From Halomarina ordinaria (GTDB lineage Archaea; Halobacteriota; Halobacteria; Halobacteriales; Haloarculaceae), in the NCBI RefSeq assembly GCF_030553305.1, contig NZ_JARRAH010000001.1, forward strand, positions 682,001 through 746,000: a DNA stretch of 64,000 nt, given 5' to 3'. A program made the translations under genes and the position numbers. The notes under the pieces are model-generated. The model worked only from the letters and a program-made list of their open reading frames with translations, made no database searches and was not told the origin of the DNA. How positions within the stretch are numbered: the stretch's first letter is position 1; every line of letters begins with the position of its first letter. Below, piece by piece: positions 37,795 to 45,730 of the stretch.

Positions 37795-37802
37795 GTTATT
37801 AA
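37795..37802 (+). promoter_or_regulatory. FKBP gene TATA box
   Basis: GTTATTAA lies about 30 bp upstream of the ATG at 37829. A purine-rich GGGAGGAGG between them could act as a Shine-Dalgarno site, though the predicted leader is only about 5 nt. Confidence 0.45.
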
Positions 37803-37828
37803 GGGCGCTTCGGGAGGAGGTGTGTGAC

Positions 37829-38803
37829 ATGAGCGACGAACCCGAGGAGACTGAGCACGAGCAGACCGAGGCCGAGGAGGCCGAGACGGCCGAGGCCGAC
37901 GGACTGCAGGACGGCGACTTCGTCCGCCTCGCCTACACCGCCCGCACGGTCGAGGGGGACCAGCTCGTCGACACGACCGACGAGGAGGTCGCGGACGAGG
38001 AGGGCATCGACACCGAGGAGCGCGCGTTCGAACCGCGCGTCATCGTCCTCGGTGCCGGCCACATCTTCGACGCCGTCGAGGACGACATCGTGGGCAAGGA
38101 GGTCGGCGACAGCGGCTCCGTCACCGTCCCGGCCGCCGAAGCCTTCGGCGAGTACAACCAGGAGGAGGTCAAGACCGTCAGCGCCGACAAGATACCCGAG
38201 GACGACCGCTACCCCGGCGCGCAGGTGCAGGTCGACAACCAGCAGGGGTACCTCGAGACCATCATCGGCGGACGCGCCCGCGTCGACTTCAACCACCCGC
38301 TCGCGGGCGAGGACATCGAGTACGAGTACGAGGTCGTCGACGTCGTCGAGGACACGCTCGACCGCGCGAAGGGGCTGTTCGGCATGTACCTCGACGCGGA
38401 CCTCGAGATGTCCGTCGAGACCGACGAGGTCGAGGAAGAACAGCTCGTCGAGTCCGACGAGGACGAGGAGGACGAGGAGGACGAGGAAGACGAGGACGCC
38501 GAACCCGAGTACGAGACCGTCACCGTCGAGAAGGAGACGCTCTACGTCGAGGCGACCCCGCAGCTCTCGTTCAACCAGCAGTGGATGTTCCAGAAACAAC
38601 AGATCGCGCAACAGATCATGGACCAGGTCGGTCTCGACCGCGTCATCATCCAGGAGACCATCGAGGACCAGGCCGCCGGCATGGGTGGCATGATGGGCGG
38701 TATGGGTGGCATGGGCGGTATGGGCGGCGGCGACCTCGAAGCGGCGCTCGAGGAGGCCGACGTCGACGCGGACGACATCGTCGACGAACTCGACGAGGAG
38801 TAG
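37829..38803 (+). CDS. FKBP-type peptidyl-prolyl isomerase with Gly-Met tail
   Basis: 324 residues from the ATG at 37829. SlyD-like archaeal FKBP: acidic leader (about 1-25), catalytic FKBP core with insert-in-flap chaperone domain (DGDFVRLAYTA, ILGAGHIFDAVEDDIVG with VPAAEAFGEYNQEEV and VDFNHPLAGEDIEYEYEV). Beyond about 200 it has an acidic DEEDEE run, a further conserved domain (ATPQLSFNQQWMFQKQQIA), and at about 283-301 a tract of GGM repeats like those at GroEL or thermosome C-termini. Cytosolic chaperone-isomerase. Confidence 0.93.
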   Translation: MSDEPEETEHEQTEAEEAETAEADGLQDGDFVRLAYTARTVEGDQLVDTTDEEVADEEGIDTEERAFEPRVIVLGAGHIFDAVEDDIVGKEVGDSGSVTVPAAEAFGEYNQEEVKTVSADKIPEDDRYPGAQVQVDNQQGYLETIIGGRARVDFNHPLAGEDIEYEYEVVDVVEDTLDRAKGLFGMYLDADLEMSVETDEVEEEQLVESDEDEEDEEDEEDEDAEPEYETVTVEKETLYVEATPQLSFNQQWMFQKQQIAQQIMDQVGLDRVIIQETIEDQAAGMGGMMGGMGGMGGMGGGDLEAALEEADVDADDIVDELDEE

Positions 38804-38848
38804 AGAGAAAAGCGGGGGTGGCCGGCGTGCCGTGGGCCCCCCCGAACC

Positions 38849-39172
38849 TTACGCGGAACTTCCTTCCAGTACGCGGGCGGTGCGCTCTTCGAGGACTACG
38901 TCCGTGTCGTCGAGACGACGCCGCACCGTCGCGGCGTCGCGGTCGTACTCGATGACTCCGGCGGCGGCCAGCTTCGGCAGGTGGACGTGAGCGAGGGTGA
39001 CCTCGACGGAGTCCGGGTCGACCGACCCTGAACCCATCACCAGCTCGCGCGCGATTACCTGGCTTGCGAGGGCGTCCACCGACACCGGTTCGCCGGCGCG
39101 CTCGTCGAGGTACGAGAGCACGTACCGACGGCGGTGGTTCGTCAGTAGTCCGGTGGTGGCGTCGTCCATCAC
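38849..39172 (-). CDS. DUF7344-like winged-helix protein
   Basis: 107 residues; starts at ATG 39172 or the next codon. LLTNHRRRYVLSYLDERAG followed by HVHLPKLAAAGVIEYDRDA is the winged-helix pattern of haloarchaeal DUF7344 regulators. A TATA box flanked by an inverted repeat sits just upstream at 39196-39211. Likely a transcription regulator; effector unknown. Confidence 0.82.
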   Translation of the reverse strand: MMDDATTGLLTNHRRRYVLSYLDERAGEPVSVDALASQVIARELVMGSGSVDPDSVEVTLAHVHLPKLAAAGVIEYDRDAATVRRRLDDTDVVLEERTARVLEGSSA

Positions 39173-39195
39173 GAATCACTTGCATCAGGAGCCCC

Positions 39196-39211
39196 CAGGG
39201 TTATAGCCCTG
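39196..39211 (-). promoter_or_regulatory. TATA box inside an inverted repeat
   Basis: CAGGG TTATAG CCCTG: perfect 5-bp arms surround the TATA element, about 25-39 bp before the DUF7344-like start. A protein bound here would block TBP, so this is a candidate operator, perhaps self-regulatory. Confidence 0.4.
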
Positions 39212-39288
39212 TGAGTACGTTCTGCACGGTCCCGCGGAGTTTCGGACCGTTTCACACCGCTCCCGTCCGGTGGTTCGGGGGTTAACTA

Positions 39289-39304
39289 TCGCAACGAGTT
39301 GCGA
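39289..39304. promoter_or_regulatory. 16-bp inverted repeat
   Basis: TCGCAAC GA GTTGCGA, perfect 7-bp arms, lies in the 244-bp gap between the 3' end of the RecA-like gene and the start of the DUF7344-like gene, about 115 bp downstream of the former stop and upstream of the latter. Could be an operator or an RNA hairpin. Confidence 0.3.
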
Positions 39305-39416
39305 GGTGTAACGATATCCTTGCAGCGCGAACGTCGCCCCGTCGCCCCTCGAACCGGACGAGGGCGAGGGAGTCGACGGAACCGGCTCGTGGTAAGGGGC
39401 GCCGAATCGGTCGGAT

Positions 39417-40043
39417 TCACGCGATGTCGCGGCTGGTGTCGATGGCCACGCGCTCGGCCAGTTCGAGTTTCACGACGTCCGAGAGCGCCCGCCCGCCACG
39501 GAACTTCGGGACGGTCAGGCGGTTCTCGATGGTGTCGCTGCCGACGTGCGTCTTCAGGTCGAACACTACGTCCGCCATGTGTCTGGTCGTGTCTCGACCT
39601 GGCGGTACGTCGTGGCCCGCGAGACAGTAGAGGACGGCGAGTCCACCGGTGTTCGAGAGGTGGTTCTGGAGGTCGTTGAGGAAGTTGCGGTAGCGGTCGG
39701 GGTCGCACCGTTCGAGGACGTCCGCCGGGTCGACGATGAGGTTCGACGCCTCCGGAAGCGCGCCGACGAGTTTCGCCGTGTTGTCGAGGGGGGCGTCGCC
39801 GGTGACGTGTCGAACGGTCGGTTCACCGGCGTGCGCCGGCGAGGTGCGGATGCTCGCCTCGACGGCGGCCTCCGTCCGCCCGAGGGTGACGTAGAGCGTC
39901 CCCCGGGTCGCCGAGAGCTCGTGGAGGAGGAGCTCCGCCTGGCTGGCGGGCTGCGCACAGAGGGCGACGGTGCTCCCGGCGGGGATGCCGCCCCCGAGCT
40001 TCCGGTCGAGCACCTCCACTCCCGTTCGCAGTCGTCCCTCCAT
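39417..40043 (-). CDS. RecA/RAD55-like protein with degenerate Walker A
   Basis: 208 residues from the ATG at 40043 (MEGRLRTGVEVLDRKLGGG). The start resembles KaiC/RAD55 ATPases (GVEVLDRKLGGGIPAGSTVALCA), but where GxxGxGK[ST] is expected there is QPASQAE, so the P-loop lysine is lost. The rest of the fold seems kept (NLIVDPADVLERC as Walker B-like, TIENRLTVPKFRGG near the end). Such haloarchaeal proteins (DUF7504-like, from memory) are thought to be regulatory. It follows a MinD-like gene and has an inverted repeat near its promoter. Confidence 0.8.
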   Translation of the reverse strand: MEGRLRTGVEVLDRKLGGGIPAGSTVALCAQPASQAELLLHELSATRGTLYVTLGRTEAAVEASIRTSPAHAGEPTVRHVTGDAPLDNTAKLVGALPEASNLIVDPADVLERCDPDRYRNFLNDLQNHLSNTGGLAVLYCLAGHDVPPGRDTTRHMADVVFDLKTHVGSDTIENRLTVPKFRGGRALSDVVKLELAERVAIDTSRDIA

Positions 40044-40050
40044 AACTATC

Positions 40051-40070
40051 CGAGAAAGTAATGTTTCTCG
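40051..40070 (-). promoter_or_regulatory. perfect inverted repeat in the RecA-like gene promoter
   Basis: CGAGAAA GTAATG TTTCTCG has 7-bp perfect arms and lies 8-27 bp before the ATG, overlapping the expected start of transcription. A TATA-like run (TATACGTAT on the minus strand, 40071-40079) is just upstream. Candidate operator. Confidence 0.45.
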
Positions 40071-40089
40071 ATACGTATAGCTATTCTGG

Positions 40090-40740
40090 TCAGGGTAGAT
40101 GCGATGTGAAACGTTCCGCGAGTCGTCGGTATGCGGCCCGTACGGCGTCGTTCTCTCGCGGTGACGTCGCCGGCGGGATACGGGCGCGGACGGGACACCC
40201 GAGCAGTCGGTCGACGCCCGCTGGGGGTGTCCGACAGCGGGTGAGCGCCGAACCGAGGGGTGGGGTGTCGAGCGCCCGCGCCATGGCTGCGCTCTTGGCC
40301 GCGTCGCGGAGGGCGGCCGGGGTGGGCGTCGAGACGACGAGCGCCGTCCGTGCGCACGCGAGCGGGACGGCGGTACCGGTCCCCGCACCGGCGGGACAGT
40401 CGACGACGACGGGGACGTCCGCGCGTGCGACGCGTGCGAGCGCCCGTCGGAGGGTCGCGTCCGAACACCGCCCCGTCGAGACGACGGTGACGCCGGCGCA
40501 GTCGGGGGGTGAGCGACCCGCACGGTCGAGGGGGACGCCCGCGGCGAGTGCCTCGACGCCCCGACTCGGGGTCGCGGCCGGGTCCGCCGGCGTACAGCCT
40601 GCGAGTCGGGCGAGGTCTGGCATCTCACGGTCGGCGTCGACGACGACCGCCCCTCCCTCCGCCCGGGCGAGCGCCTCCGCGACGCCGAGTGCCGTCGTCG
40701 TCTTGCCGACGCCGCCCTTCCCGCCGGTGACCGCGAGCAT
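40090..40740 (-). CDS. MinD/ParA-family ATPase
   Basis: 216 residues. Deviant Walker [13 protein letters not shown] at 8-19, switch I/II regions [12 protein letters not shown] and VVVDCPAG. It is shorter than typical MinD (about 240-260) and lacks a recognisable membrane-binding tail. Haloarchaea have several MinD paralogues that position surface structures such as archaella and chemoreceptors. It lies immediately upstream of the RecA-like gene, possibly a functional pair. Confidence 0.88.
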   Translation of the reverse strand: MLAVTGGKGGVGKTTTALGVAEALARAEGGAVVVDADREMPDLARLAGCTPADPAATPSRGVEALAAGVPLDRAGRSPPDCAGVTVVSTGRCSDATLRRALARVARADVPVVVDCPAGAGTGTAVPLACARTALVVSTPTPAALRDAAKSAAMARALDTPPLGSALTRCRTPPAGVDRLLGCPVRARIPPATSPRENDAVRAAYRRLAERFTSHLP

Positions 40741-40825
40741 GGGCGCTCTGGCCCCCTCTCCCTACAAGAACCTTCGCCGGACGGGTCCGAGGGATTCAAG
40801 CCGTTCGGTGTCACCGGTGCAACTG

Positions 40826-41731
40826 ATGCGGCACGACCATCTACTCAGCGCGAACCAACTCTCGCGGGACGACATCGAGGCCGTGCTCGACCGTGCCGCG
40901 ACCATCGCCGACGACCCGCCGGACCACGCGGACGACGTCCTCGCCCTGCTGTTCTTCGAGCCGAGTACGCGGACGAAGATGAGCTTCGACACCGCGATGA
41001 AGCGCCTCGGGGGCACCACCGTCGACATGGGGTCGGCGGAGGCCTCGTCTGTCAAGAAAGGCGAGACGCTCGCGGACACGGTGCGCGTCGTCGAGGGATA
41101 CGCGGACGCCATCGTCCTCCGCCACCCGAGCGAGGGGGCGGCGAAGATGGCCAGCGAGTTCGTCGACGTCCCGGTGGTCAACGCGGGCGACGGCGCGGGG
41201 CAACACCCGAGCCAGACCCTGCTCGACCTCTACACCATCCGGGAGAACGCGGGGCTCGACGACCTCACCATCGGCATCATGGGCGACCTGAAGTACGGCC
41301 GGACGGTCCACTCGCTGGCGAGCGCGCTCACGAACTTCGACGCCCGCCAGCAGTTCATCAGCCCCGAGAGCCTCCGTCTCCCCCGGTCGGTGCGCTTCGA
41401 CCTCCACGAGGCCGGCGCACAGGTCAGAGAACACACCGACCTCGCGGAGGTGCTCCCGGACCTCGACGTGCTCTACGTGACGCGCATCCAGCGCGAGCGG
41501 TTCCCCGACGAGAACGAGTACCGGGCCGTCGCAGGCCAGTACCGCATCGACGAGGCCACCCTGGCGGACGCGAGCGACGACCTCACCGTGATGCACCCCC
41601 TGCCGCGCGTCGACGAGATCGCGCCGGACGTCGACTCGACTCCCCACGCGACGTACTTCGAGCAGGCGCACAACGGGGTGCCCGTCAGGATGGCGCTGCT
41701 CTCGGCCCTCCTCGGGGGTGAGGACCGATGA
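40826..41731 (+). CDS. pyrB: aspartate carbamoyltransferase catalytic subunit
   Basis: 301 residues from the ATG at 40826 ([16 protein letters not shown]). Carbamoylates aspartate, second step of pyrimidine synthesis. Motifs are [15 protein letters not shown] for carbamoyl phosphate, [14 protein letters not shown] and HPLPRVDEI. Normal length. The stop overlaps the pyrI start (ATGA). Confidence 0.97.
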   Translation: MRHDHLLSANQLSRDDIEAVLDRAATIADDPPDHADDVLALLFFEPSTRTKMSFDTAMKRLGGTTVDMGSAEASSVKKGETLADTVRVVEGYADAIVLRHPSEGAAKMASEFVDVPVVNAGDGAGQHPSQTLLDLYTIRENAGLDDLTIGIMGDLKYGRTVHSLASALTNFDARQQFISPESLRLPRSVRFDLHEAGAQVREHTDLAEVLPDLDVLYVTRIQRERFPDENEYRAVAGQYRIDEATLADASDDLTVMHPLPRVDEIAPDVDSTPHATYFEQAHNGVPVRMALLSALLGGEDR

Positions 41732-42180
41732 GCGACGACACGCTCCGGGTCGCCAAGATACGCAGCGGGACGGTCATCGACCACGTCCCGGGCGGGCAGG
41801 CGCTGAACGTCCTCGCCATCCTCGGCATCGACGGGTCGGCCGGCGAGGCCGTCAGCGTCGGCATGAACGTCTCCAGCGACCGCCTCGGCCAGAAGGACAT
41901 CGTGAAGGTCGAGGGTCGGGAACTGAGCCAGGCGGAGGTCGACGTCATCTCGCTCATCGCACCGGCCGCCTCCATCAACATCGTCCGGGACTACGAGGTC
42001 GTCGAGAAGAACCGCGTGGTCCGCCCCGAGCGCGTGACGGGCGTGCTCACCTGCCCGAACCACAACTGCATCACGACCGGGAACGAACCCGTCGAGTCCG
42101 CCTTCGACGTCCTCGACGGCGGCGTCAGGTGCGCCTACTGCGACACCATCCTCCGAGAGGACATCGCGGCCCACCTCTGA
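41728..42180 (+). CDS. pyrI: aspartate carbamoyltransferase regulatory subunit
   Basis: 150 residues. Allosteric nucleotide-binding N-terminal domain ([21 protein letters not shown]) and C-terminal zinc domain with four cysteines, CPNHNC and CAYC. Starts within the pyrB stop (4-nt overlap), giving 1:1 translation. Binds CTP/ATP by analogy with E. coli. Confidence 0.97.
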   Translation: MSDDTLRVAKIRSGTVIDHVPGGQALNVLAILGIDGSAGEAVSVGMNVSSDRLGQKDIVKVEGRELSQAEVDVISLIAPAASINIVRDYEVVEKNRVVRPERVTGVLTCPNHNCITTGNEPVESAFDVLDGGVRCAYCDTILREDIAAHL

Positions 42181-42198
42181 CCTCACTCACGGGGAAAA

Positions 42199-42207
42199 GA
42201 ATATAAC
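42199..42207 (+). promoter_or_regulatory. TATA box for a 22-residue ORF
   Basis: AGAATATAA lies about 25-30 bp before the ATG at 42230, exactly as for leaderless haloarchaeal genes. Confidence 0.45.
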
Positions 42208-42229
42208 GGTTCGAGAAGAGAGTCGGACG

Positions 42230-42298
42230 ATGCAGAAGAGCGTACTCGCGTTCGTCGCACTGCTCGCCATCGCCGTCGCGTTCTACGCGAAGCGATAG
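42230..42298 (+). CDS. 22-residue single-span microprotein candidate
   Basis: A short frame, MQKSVLAFVALLAI continuing AVAFYAKR, then TAG. It is one hydrophobic helix with a basic end, preceded by a well-placed TATA box (42199-42207) and followed by a stable GC hairpin (42319-42333). It has no SD site, consistent with leaderless translation. Could be a membrane-embedded regulator of a neighbour such as the pyr enzymes' transport partners, but there is no direct evidence. Confidence 0.5.
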   Translation: MQKSVLAFVALLAIAVAFYAKR

Positions 42299-42318
42299 TC
42301 GAACTCCCCCGCTTCTCC

Positions 42319-42333
42319 GCCCCCTCCGGGGGC
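42319..42333 (+). terminator. GC-rich hairpin after the microprotein ORF
   Basis: GCCCCC TCC GGGGGC: a six-base-pair stem with a three-base loop, 21 bp after the TAG. No T-run follows, so termination is only a suggestion. Confidence 0.25.
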
Positions 42334-42382
42334 ACCGTCGACCCGCGAGCGACGCGTCGGTGCCGAATGGTCCGCAGTGAGG

Positions 42383-42418
42383 GCACACGACTACCGAACG
42401 GCACACGACTATCGAACG
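42383..42418 (+). repeat. tandem 18-bp repeat upstream of a TATA box
   Basis: GCACACGACTACCGAACG is repeated immediately as GCACACGACTATCGAACG (one difference). The second copy ends about 5 bp before the TATA-like CCACTTAGG (42423-42431) of the gene at 42453, the position of archaeal activator sites. Confidence 0.6.
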
Positions 42419-42452
42419 AACCACTTAGGCGTGCCCCGACGCATCTCTCGGT

Positions 42453-43280
42453 ATGTACGGTGTCGTCACGCGGAACCCGCCGGAACTGGAGTGGCCGGAG
42501 TTCGACAGGGCGTTCTACGAGGCGAAGGACGTCTCCGGGCGCGCCTCGGAACCCGTCTCGGGGGCCGTGAACATGGTGTCGTGTTTCGCCGACAACGCCG
42601 CGACGCGGGCGAACCCCGACCTCCTCCCGGTGAACGACGAGGGGGACCCCGCCACCCGCGAGCGGACGTACTTCGACTGGTCGTACGTCTGTCCCACCCA
42701 CGACGCCTACCGCGAGGGGTTGCTCGAGACCATCGAGGACTGCGCCGCCGTCTCGCCGGACGTCCGCCTCGACGACGTGGGCTTCCCCCGTCCCGAGTAC
42801 TGTTTCTGTGAGCGGTGTCAGAGACGGTTCGCCGAGAGCGGCTTCGAGGACCGCTTCGCGTGGCGCGCGCACGTCATCGAGGAGTTCGTCGCCGAGGCCA
42901 GGAAGCGCGTTCCGGGGCGACTGCACCTGACGCTGTACCCCGACCCCTATCCCGGTCACCTCTCGGAGCGCTCGGGCGTCGACCCCGCCGCCCTCGACGA
43001 GTACGTCGACGAGTTCGTCGTCCCCATCTACGACATGGCCTACTCGACGACGTACTGGCTGGAGGTCATCGCCACGGGGTTCGTCGACGAACTGGTGACG
43101 CCCTTCTCCATCGAACTGTACGCCGTCGACGTGGACCTCGACCGCCTCATCAAGGCGATGGAGGTGGCCGACGTCTACTGCAAGGACGTGCTGTTCGGCT
43201 ACGACGCCGGGACCGCGCGCGCCGCCCTCCGCCGGATGGACGCCGACGCTCGCGAGGGTGAGAGGTTCGCCCCGGAGTAA
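42453..43280 (+). CDS. conserved protein, TIM-barrel/glycosidase-like, unknown function
   Basis: 275 residues beginning MYGVVTRNPPELEWPEFD. Features are a conserved Trp/Tyr-rich segment (RTYFDWSYVCPTHDAYREG), a Cys cluster FCERCQRRF around 120, and barrel-like strands (RLHLTLYPDPYPGH, FVVPIYDMAYSTTYW, LVTPFSIELYAVD). The overall layout resembles putative glycoside hydrolases in the alpha-amylase/DUF4015 type, but no catalytic acid pair can be assigned. Leaderless promoter with a tandem repeat upstream. Confidence 0.7.
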   Translation: MYGVVTRNPPELEWPEFDRAFYEAKDVSGRASEPVSGAVNMVSCFADNAATRANPDLLPVNDEGDPATRERTYFDWSYVCPTHDAYREGLLETIEDCAAVSPDVRLDDVGFPRPEYCFCERCQRRFAESGFEDRFAWRAHVIEEFVAEARKRVPGRLHLTLYPDPYPGHLSERSGVDPAALDEYVDEFVVPIYDMAYSTTYWLEVIATGFVDELVTPFSIELYAVDVDLDRLIKAMEVADVYCKDVLFGYDAGTARAALRRMDADAREGERFAPE

Positions 43281-43307
43281 CGGTTCGGGACCGTTCGTTT
43301 CGTTCAG

Positions 43308-43490
43308 CTACTGCTCGGGACCGTGAACGACGGGGAACTCCGTCCCGCACTCGTCGCACGGGGTCGGCGTCGTCTCCAGGTCCGGCCGGGCCGAGGCGTC
43401 GGCCTCCGACCCGACGAACCGCCGCCCCGCCGGGAGCGAGACGTACGTCGCCGCTCCACAGGCCGGACACGTCACGCTCACGAGTCCCAT
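43308..43490 (-). CDS. small zinc-ribbon protein
   Basis: 60 residues with CPACG near the N-terminus and CDECG near the C-terminus, a classic two-knuckle zinc ribbon (VSVTCPACGAATYVSLPAG and TPCDECGTEFPVV). Small CPxCG proteins like this are abundant in haloarchaea and several affect motility, biofilm or stress. It converges with the 275-residue gene. Function unassigned. Confidence 0.75.
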   Translation of the reverse strand: MGLVSVTCPACGAATYVSLPAGRRFVGSEADASARPDLETTPTPCDECGTEFPVVHGPEQ

Positions 43491-43912
43491 CGCTCACCCC
43501 GCCGTCCGATGTCACTCATCGGCGGGGGTACGCGAGGTGGGGACAAGAGGGCTCGCCCGCCGGGAGGGTCGGCTCGCTCGCACGACCCGTCCAGTAACGA
43601 TAGCTTAACTGGCTTAGAGCGCTTAGTGTTCTAAGAAGAAGAGTGTGGACGGCCGACCGTCGCCACGGCACGGTCCACGCACGCCCCTTTGGTCGCGACG
43701 ACGGACGACCGCCACGCGCGCGGCCGAACGCTCCGTGAAACCGTCGAGAAAGTATAAACGGGCCTGTGGTCTGGTGAAGGACAGGATAGGACAGTCGACG
43801 GGGTGGGTCGGCACGGCGCCGGTTCGACCCACACGGAACGCGAGTCGACGGCGTGCGCGACCCTCCGGCACTCTCCTTTCGGGCGTCGACGCCCGGCCCT
43901 GCGGTGATTACG
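43491..43912. other. 422-bp intergenic region before the second GCS2 gene
   Basis: No convincing gene. It contains an AT-rich patch with CTTAG/CTAAG inverted arms (43609-43638), a TATA-like AAAGTATAAA at 43749-43758, and a 14-bp palindrome GGGCGTCGACGCCC at 43877-43890. If the TATA box is used, the leader to the ATG at 43913 is over 120 nt, long for this organism, and may fold. The stretch has high GC and no ncRNA family recognised. Confidence 0.35.
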
Positions 43913-44974
43913 ATGAAGATAGGACTCGAAGTGGAATACTGGCTGATAGACGGACGGGGTGAACTGGTCGACGTTCCGCCAGACCTCGTCGCGGCGAACG
44001 AGCACCTGGTCGAGGAGTTCGTTCCGCCGCTGCTGGAGATACAGACGCCGCCCGTCTCCTCGCTGTCGGCCCTCGAATCGACCCTCCGTGAGGTCCTGGA
44101 GACGGCCCTGATGCTCGTTCACGACTACGACTGTCGGCTCGTCCCGCTCGGGTCGCCGCTCGCCAGCGAGTCCCTCCCCATCACCAGCGAGCGGGGGCGC
44201 CTCCTCCAGCGCATCTACGGCGACGAACTCGAGTACGCGAAACACTGCGCCGGGACGCACGTTCACTTCGACAAGGGGAACGTGACCCGACAGCTCAACC
44301 TGCTGACGGCGCTCGACCCGGCGCTGGCGCTCGTCAACTCCTCGCCGTACTTCAGCAACAGCCAGGTGGCGAGTTCCTCGCGCGCCGCGGTCTACCGCTA
44401 CGAGGCCCACCGGCAGTTCGCACGGTATCGCGACCTCTGGGACTACGTCGAGGACCGCGAGGAGTGGGACGAACGGGTGGCCGAACACCACGCGGACCTC
44501 GGGCGCATGGCCGCCGAGCGCGGCGTCCCTCGCGACCGCTTCGAGCGGTACTTCTCGCCCGACGACGCCGTGTTGACGCCCGTGCGACTCCGCGAGCGCT
44601 CGCCGACGGTCGAGTGGCGCGCGCCGGACGCCGCCCTCCCGAGTCAGACGCTCCTGCTCGTCGCGGACGTCCTCCGACTGCTCGAGCAGACCGACCACAA
44701 GGAGGTCGTGGTCGGTGACACCGGCGTCTGGGCCGACCGCATCGGCGTCCCGTCGTTCGCGGAACTCCAGGAACTGAGCCGCGAGGCCATCAGCGAGGGG
44801 GTTCGCTCGGTGCGCGTCCAGGACTACCTCTTGCGGATGGGCTTCGACGTGGCCCGGTACGACCCCATCGCCGAGCGCATCGAGCAGAACTGGACGATAC
44901 CCCGCGAGCGGGCGCTGGAGATTCGACGGCAATACGCCGACGAACTGGAGGCGGACGTCGCCAGCCTCGGGTGA
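43913..44974 (+). CDS. GCS2-family glutamate-cysteine ligase-like protein
   Basis: 353 residues from the ATG at 43913 (MKIGLEVEYWLIDGRGELVDV). It shares the glutamate-binding start (GLEVEYWLID vs [10 protein letters not shown] of GshA), the histidine motif CAGTHVHFDKGN and NSSPYFSNSQ, and a basic/aromatic set (RERSPTVEWRAPDA), but diverges from GshA in the C-terminal third. Members of this branch are ATP-grasp-like or glutamine-synthetase-like ligases with unknown substrates. It may make another gamma-glutamyl or amide bond. Confidence 0.87.
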   Translation: MKIGLEVEYWLIDGRGELVDVPPDLVAANEHLVEEFVPPLLEIQTPPVSSLSALESTLREVLETALMLVHDYDCRLVPLGSPLASESLPITSERGRLLQRIYGDELEYAKHCAGTHVHFDKGNVTRQLNLLTALDPALALVNSSPYFSNSQVASSSRAAVYRYEAHRQFARYRDLWDYVEDREEWDERVAEHHADLGRMAAERGVPRDRFERYFSPDDAVLTPVRLRERSPTVEWRAPDAALPSQTLLLVADVLRLLEQTDHKEVVVGDTGVWADRIGVPSFAELQELSREAISEGVRSVRVQDYLLRMGFDVARYDPIAERIEQNWTIPRERALEIRRQYADELEADVASLG

Positions 44975-44993
44975 CCGACTCGGCGAATCACTC

Positions 44994-45001
44994 CCTTTTT
45001 G
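44994..45001 (+). promoter_or_regulatory. TATA box and T-tract after the GCS2 gene
   Basis: CCTTTTTGTT lies 20 bp after the GCS2-like stop and about 27 bp before the ATG at 45025. Confidence 0.45.
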
Positions 45002-45024
45002 TTCCACCCTCGGGTATCTCGGGC

Positions 45025-45213
45025 ATGGCATTCGACGAAGACGACCGCGTCGTCCTGCACGACCAGCACAGCGACTACGACGGCCAGACGGGCACGGTGA
45101 CGCAGGTCATCGAGAACATGTTCGGCGACGCCACCTACACGGTGAGCTTCGAGGACGGCCAGGAACAGGGCGTCCCCGAGGACTCCCTCGAGGCCGTCGA
45201 GGACGAGGAGTAG
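45025..45213 (+). CDS. small acidic beta-barrel-like protein (DUF1918-like)
   Basis: 62 residues from the ATG at 45025 (MAFDEDDRVVLHDQHSDYDG). Strand-rich pattern QTGTVTQVIENMFGDATYTVSFEDGQ recalls SH3-like DUF1918 or KOW-type folds. It directly precedes the COG1325 gene by 7 bp. Unknown function, possibly nucleic-acid binding. Confidence 0.65.
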   Translation: MAFDEDDRVVLHDQHSDYDGQTGTVTQVIENMFGDATYTVSFEDGQEQGVPEDSLEAVEDEE

Positions 45214-45220
45214 GCCGTCG

Positions 45221-45646
45221 ATGTCGGGCGTCCCGTTCCACTACGTCGACCTGCAGGCGTTCGCCTACGCGACGGAGGACGAGCGGCGCGTCGAGGACGC
45301 CCTCCGGACGTTCCTCCCCGAGGAGTTCGCCGTCGAGCGCGTCGAGAACGTCGGCCACCACGGCGACCCCATCGTCGTCCTCTCGGCGCGCGTCGAGCGC
45401 GCCGACGACGTGCGACACGTCCTCTCGACGCTGGCGACCTCGGCCGACCTGGAGACGGTGCTCGACCAGCTCGACCGGCGCGTGACGGACAACTGCGAAC
45501 TGTACCTCTACCTCGACAAGCAGTCGGCCTTCCGCGGCGACGTCGAACTCGGCGCCGGCCTCTCCTTTCGCGCGAAGGTCGAGGCCTATCCCGCGAAGAA
45601 GGACGCCGCCGTGGCGAACGCCCGCGAGACGCTCGCCGACCTCTGA
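45221..45646 (+). CDS. COG1325-type RNA-binding protein (predicted exosome-associated)
   Basis: 141 residues. Strand/helix pattern FHYVDLQAFAYATEDERRVEDALRTF...DRRVTDNCELYLYLDKQSAF is that of the archaeal COG1325 family, predicted to bind RNA and to associate with the exosome by genomic context. The neighbours (Rpp30, Pop5, proteasome alpha, SBDS) match the archaeal RNA-processing/proteasome superoperon. It starts only 7 bp after the small acidic gene. Confidence 0.85.
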   Translation: MSGVPFHYVDLQAFAYATEDERRVEDALRTFLPEEFAVERVENVGHHGDPIVVLSARVERADDVRHVLSTLATSADLETVLDQLDRRVTDNCELYLYLDKQSAFRGDVELGAGLSFRAKVEAYPAKKDAAVANARETLADL

Positions 45647-45730
45647 GTCCCCACGGATAATCTCACCGTTGTCGTGAGCGTCCCGCCTCACTCTCCGGCT
45701 AACTAACTCCCCGGCCGTGGAGGGCGCAGT

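Noticed and set aside
43800-43845. tRNA-like T-arm sequence (CGGTTCGACCC) before the second GCS2 gene
   Set aside because: No acceptor or anticodon stem can be formed around it; it is a GC hairpin by chance.
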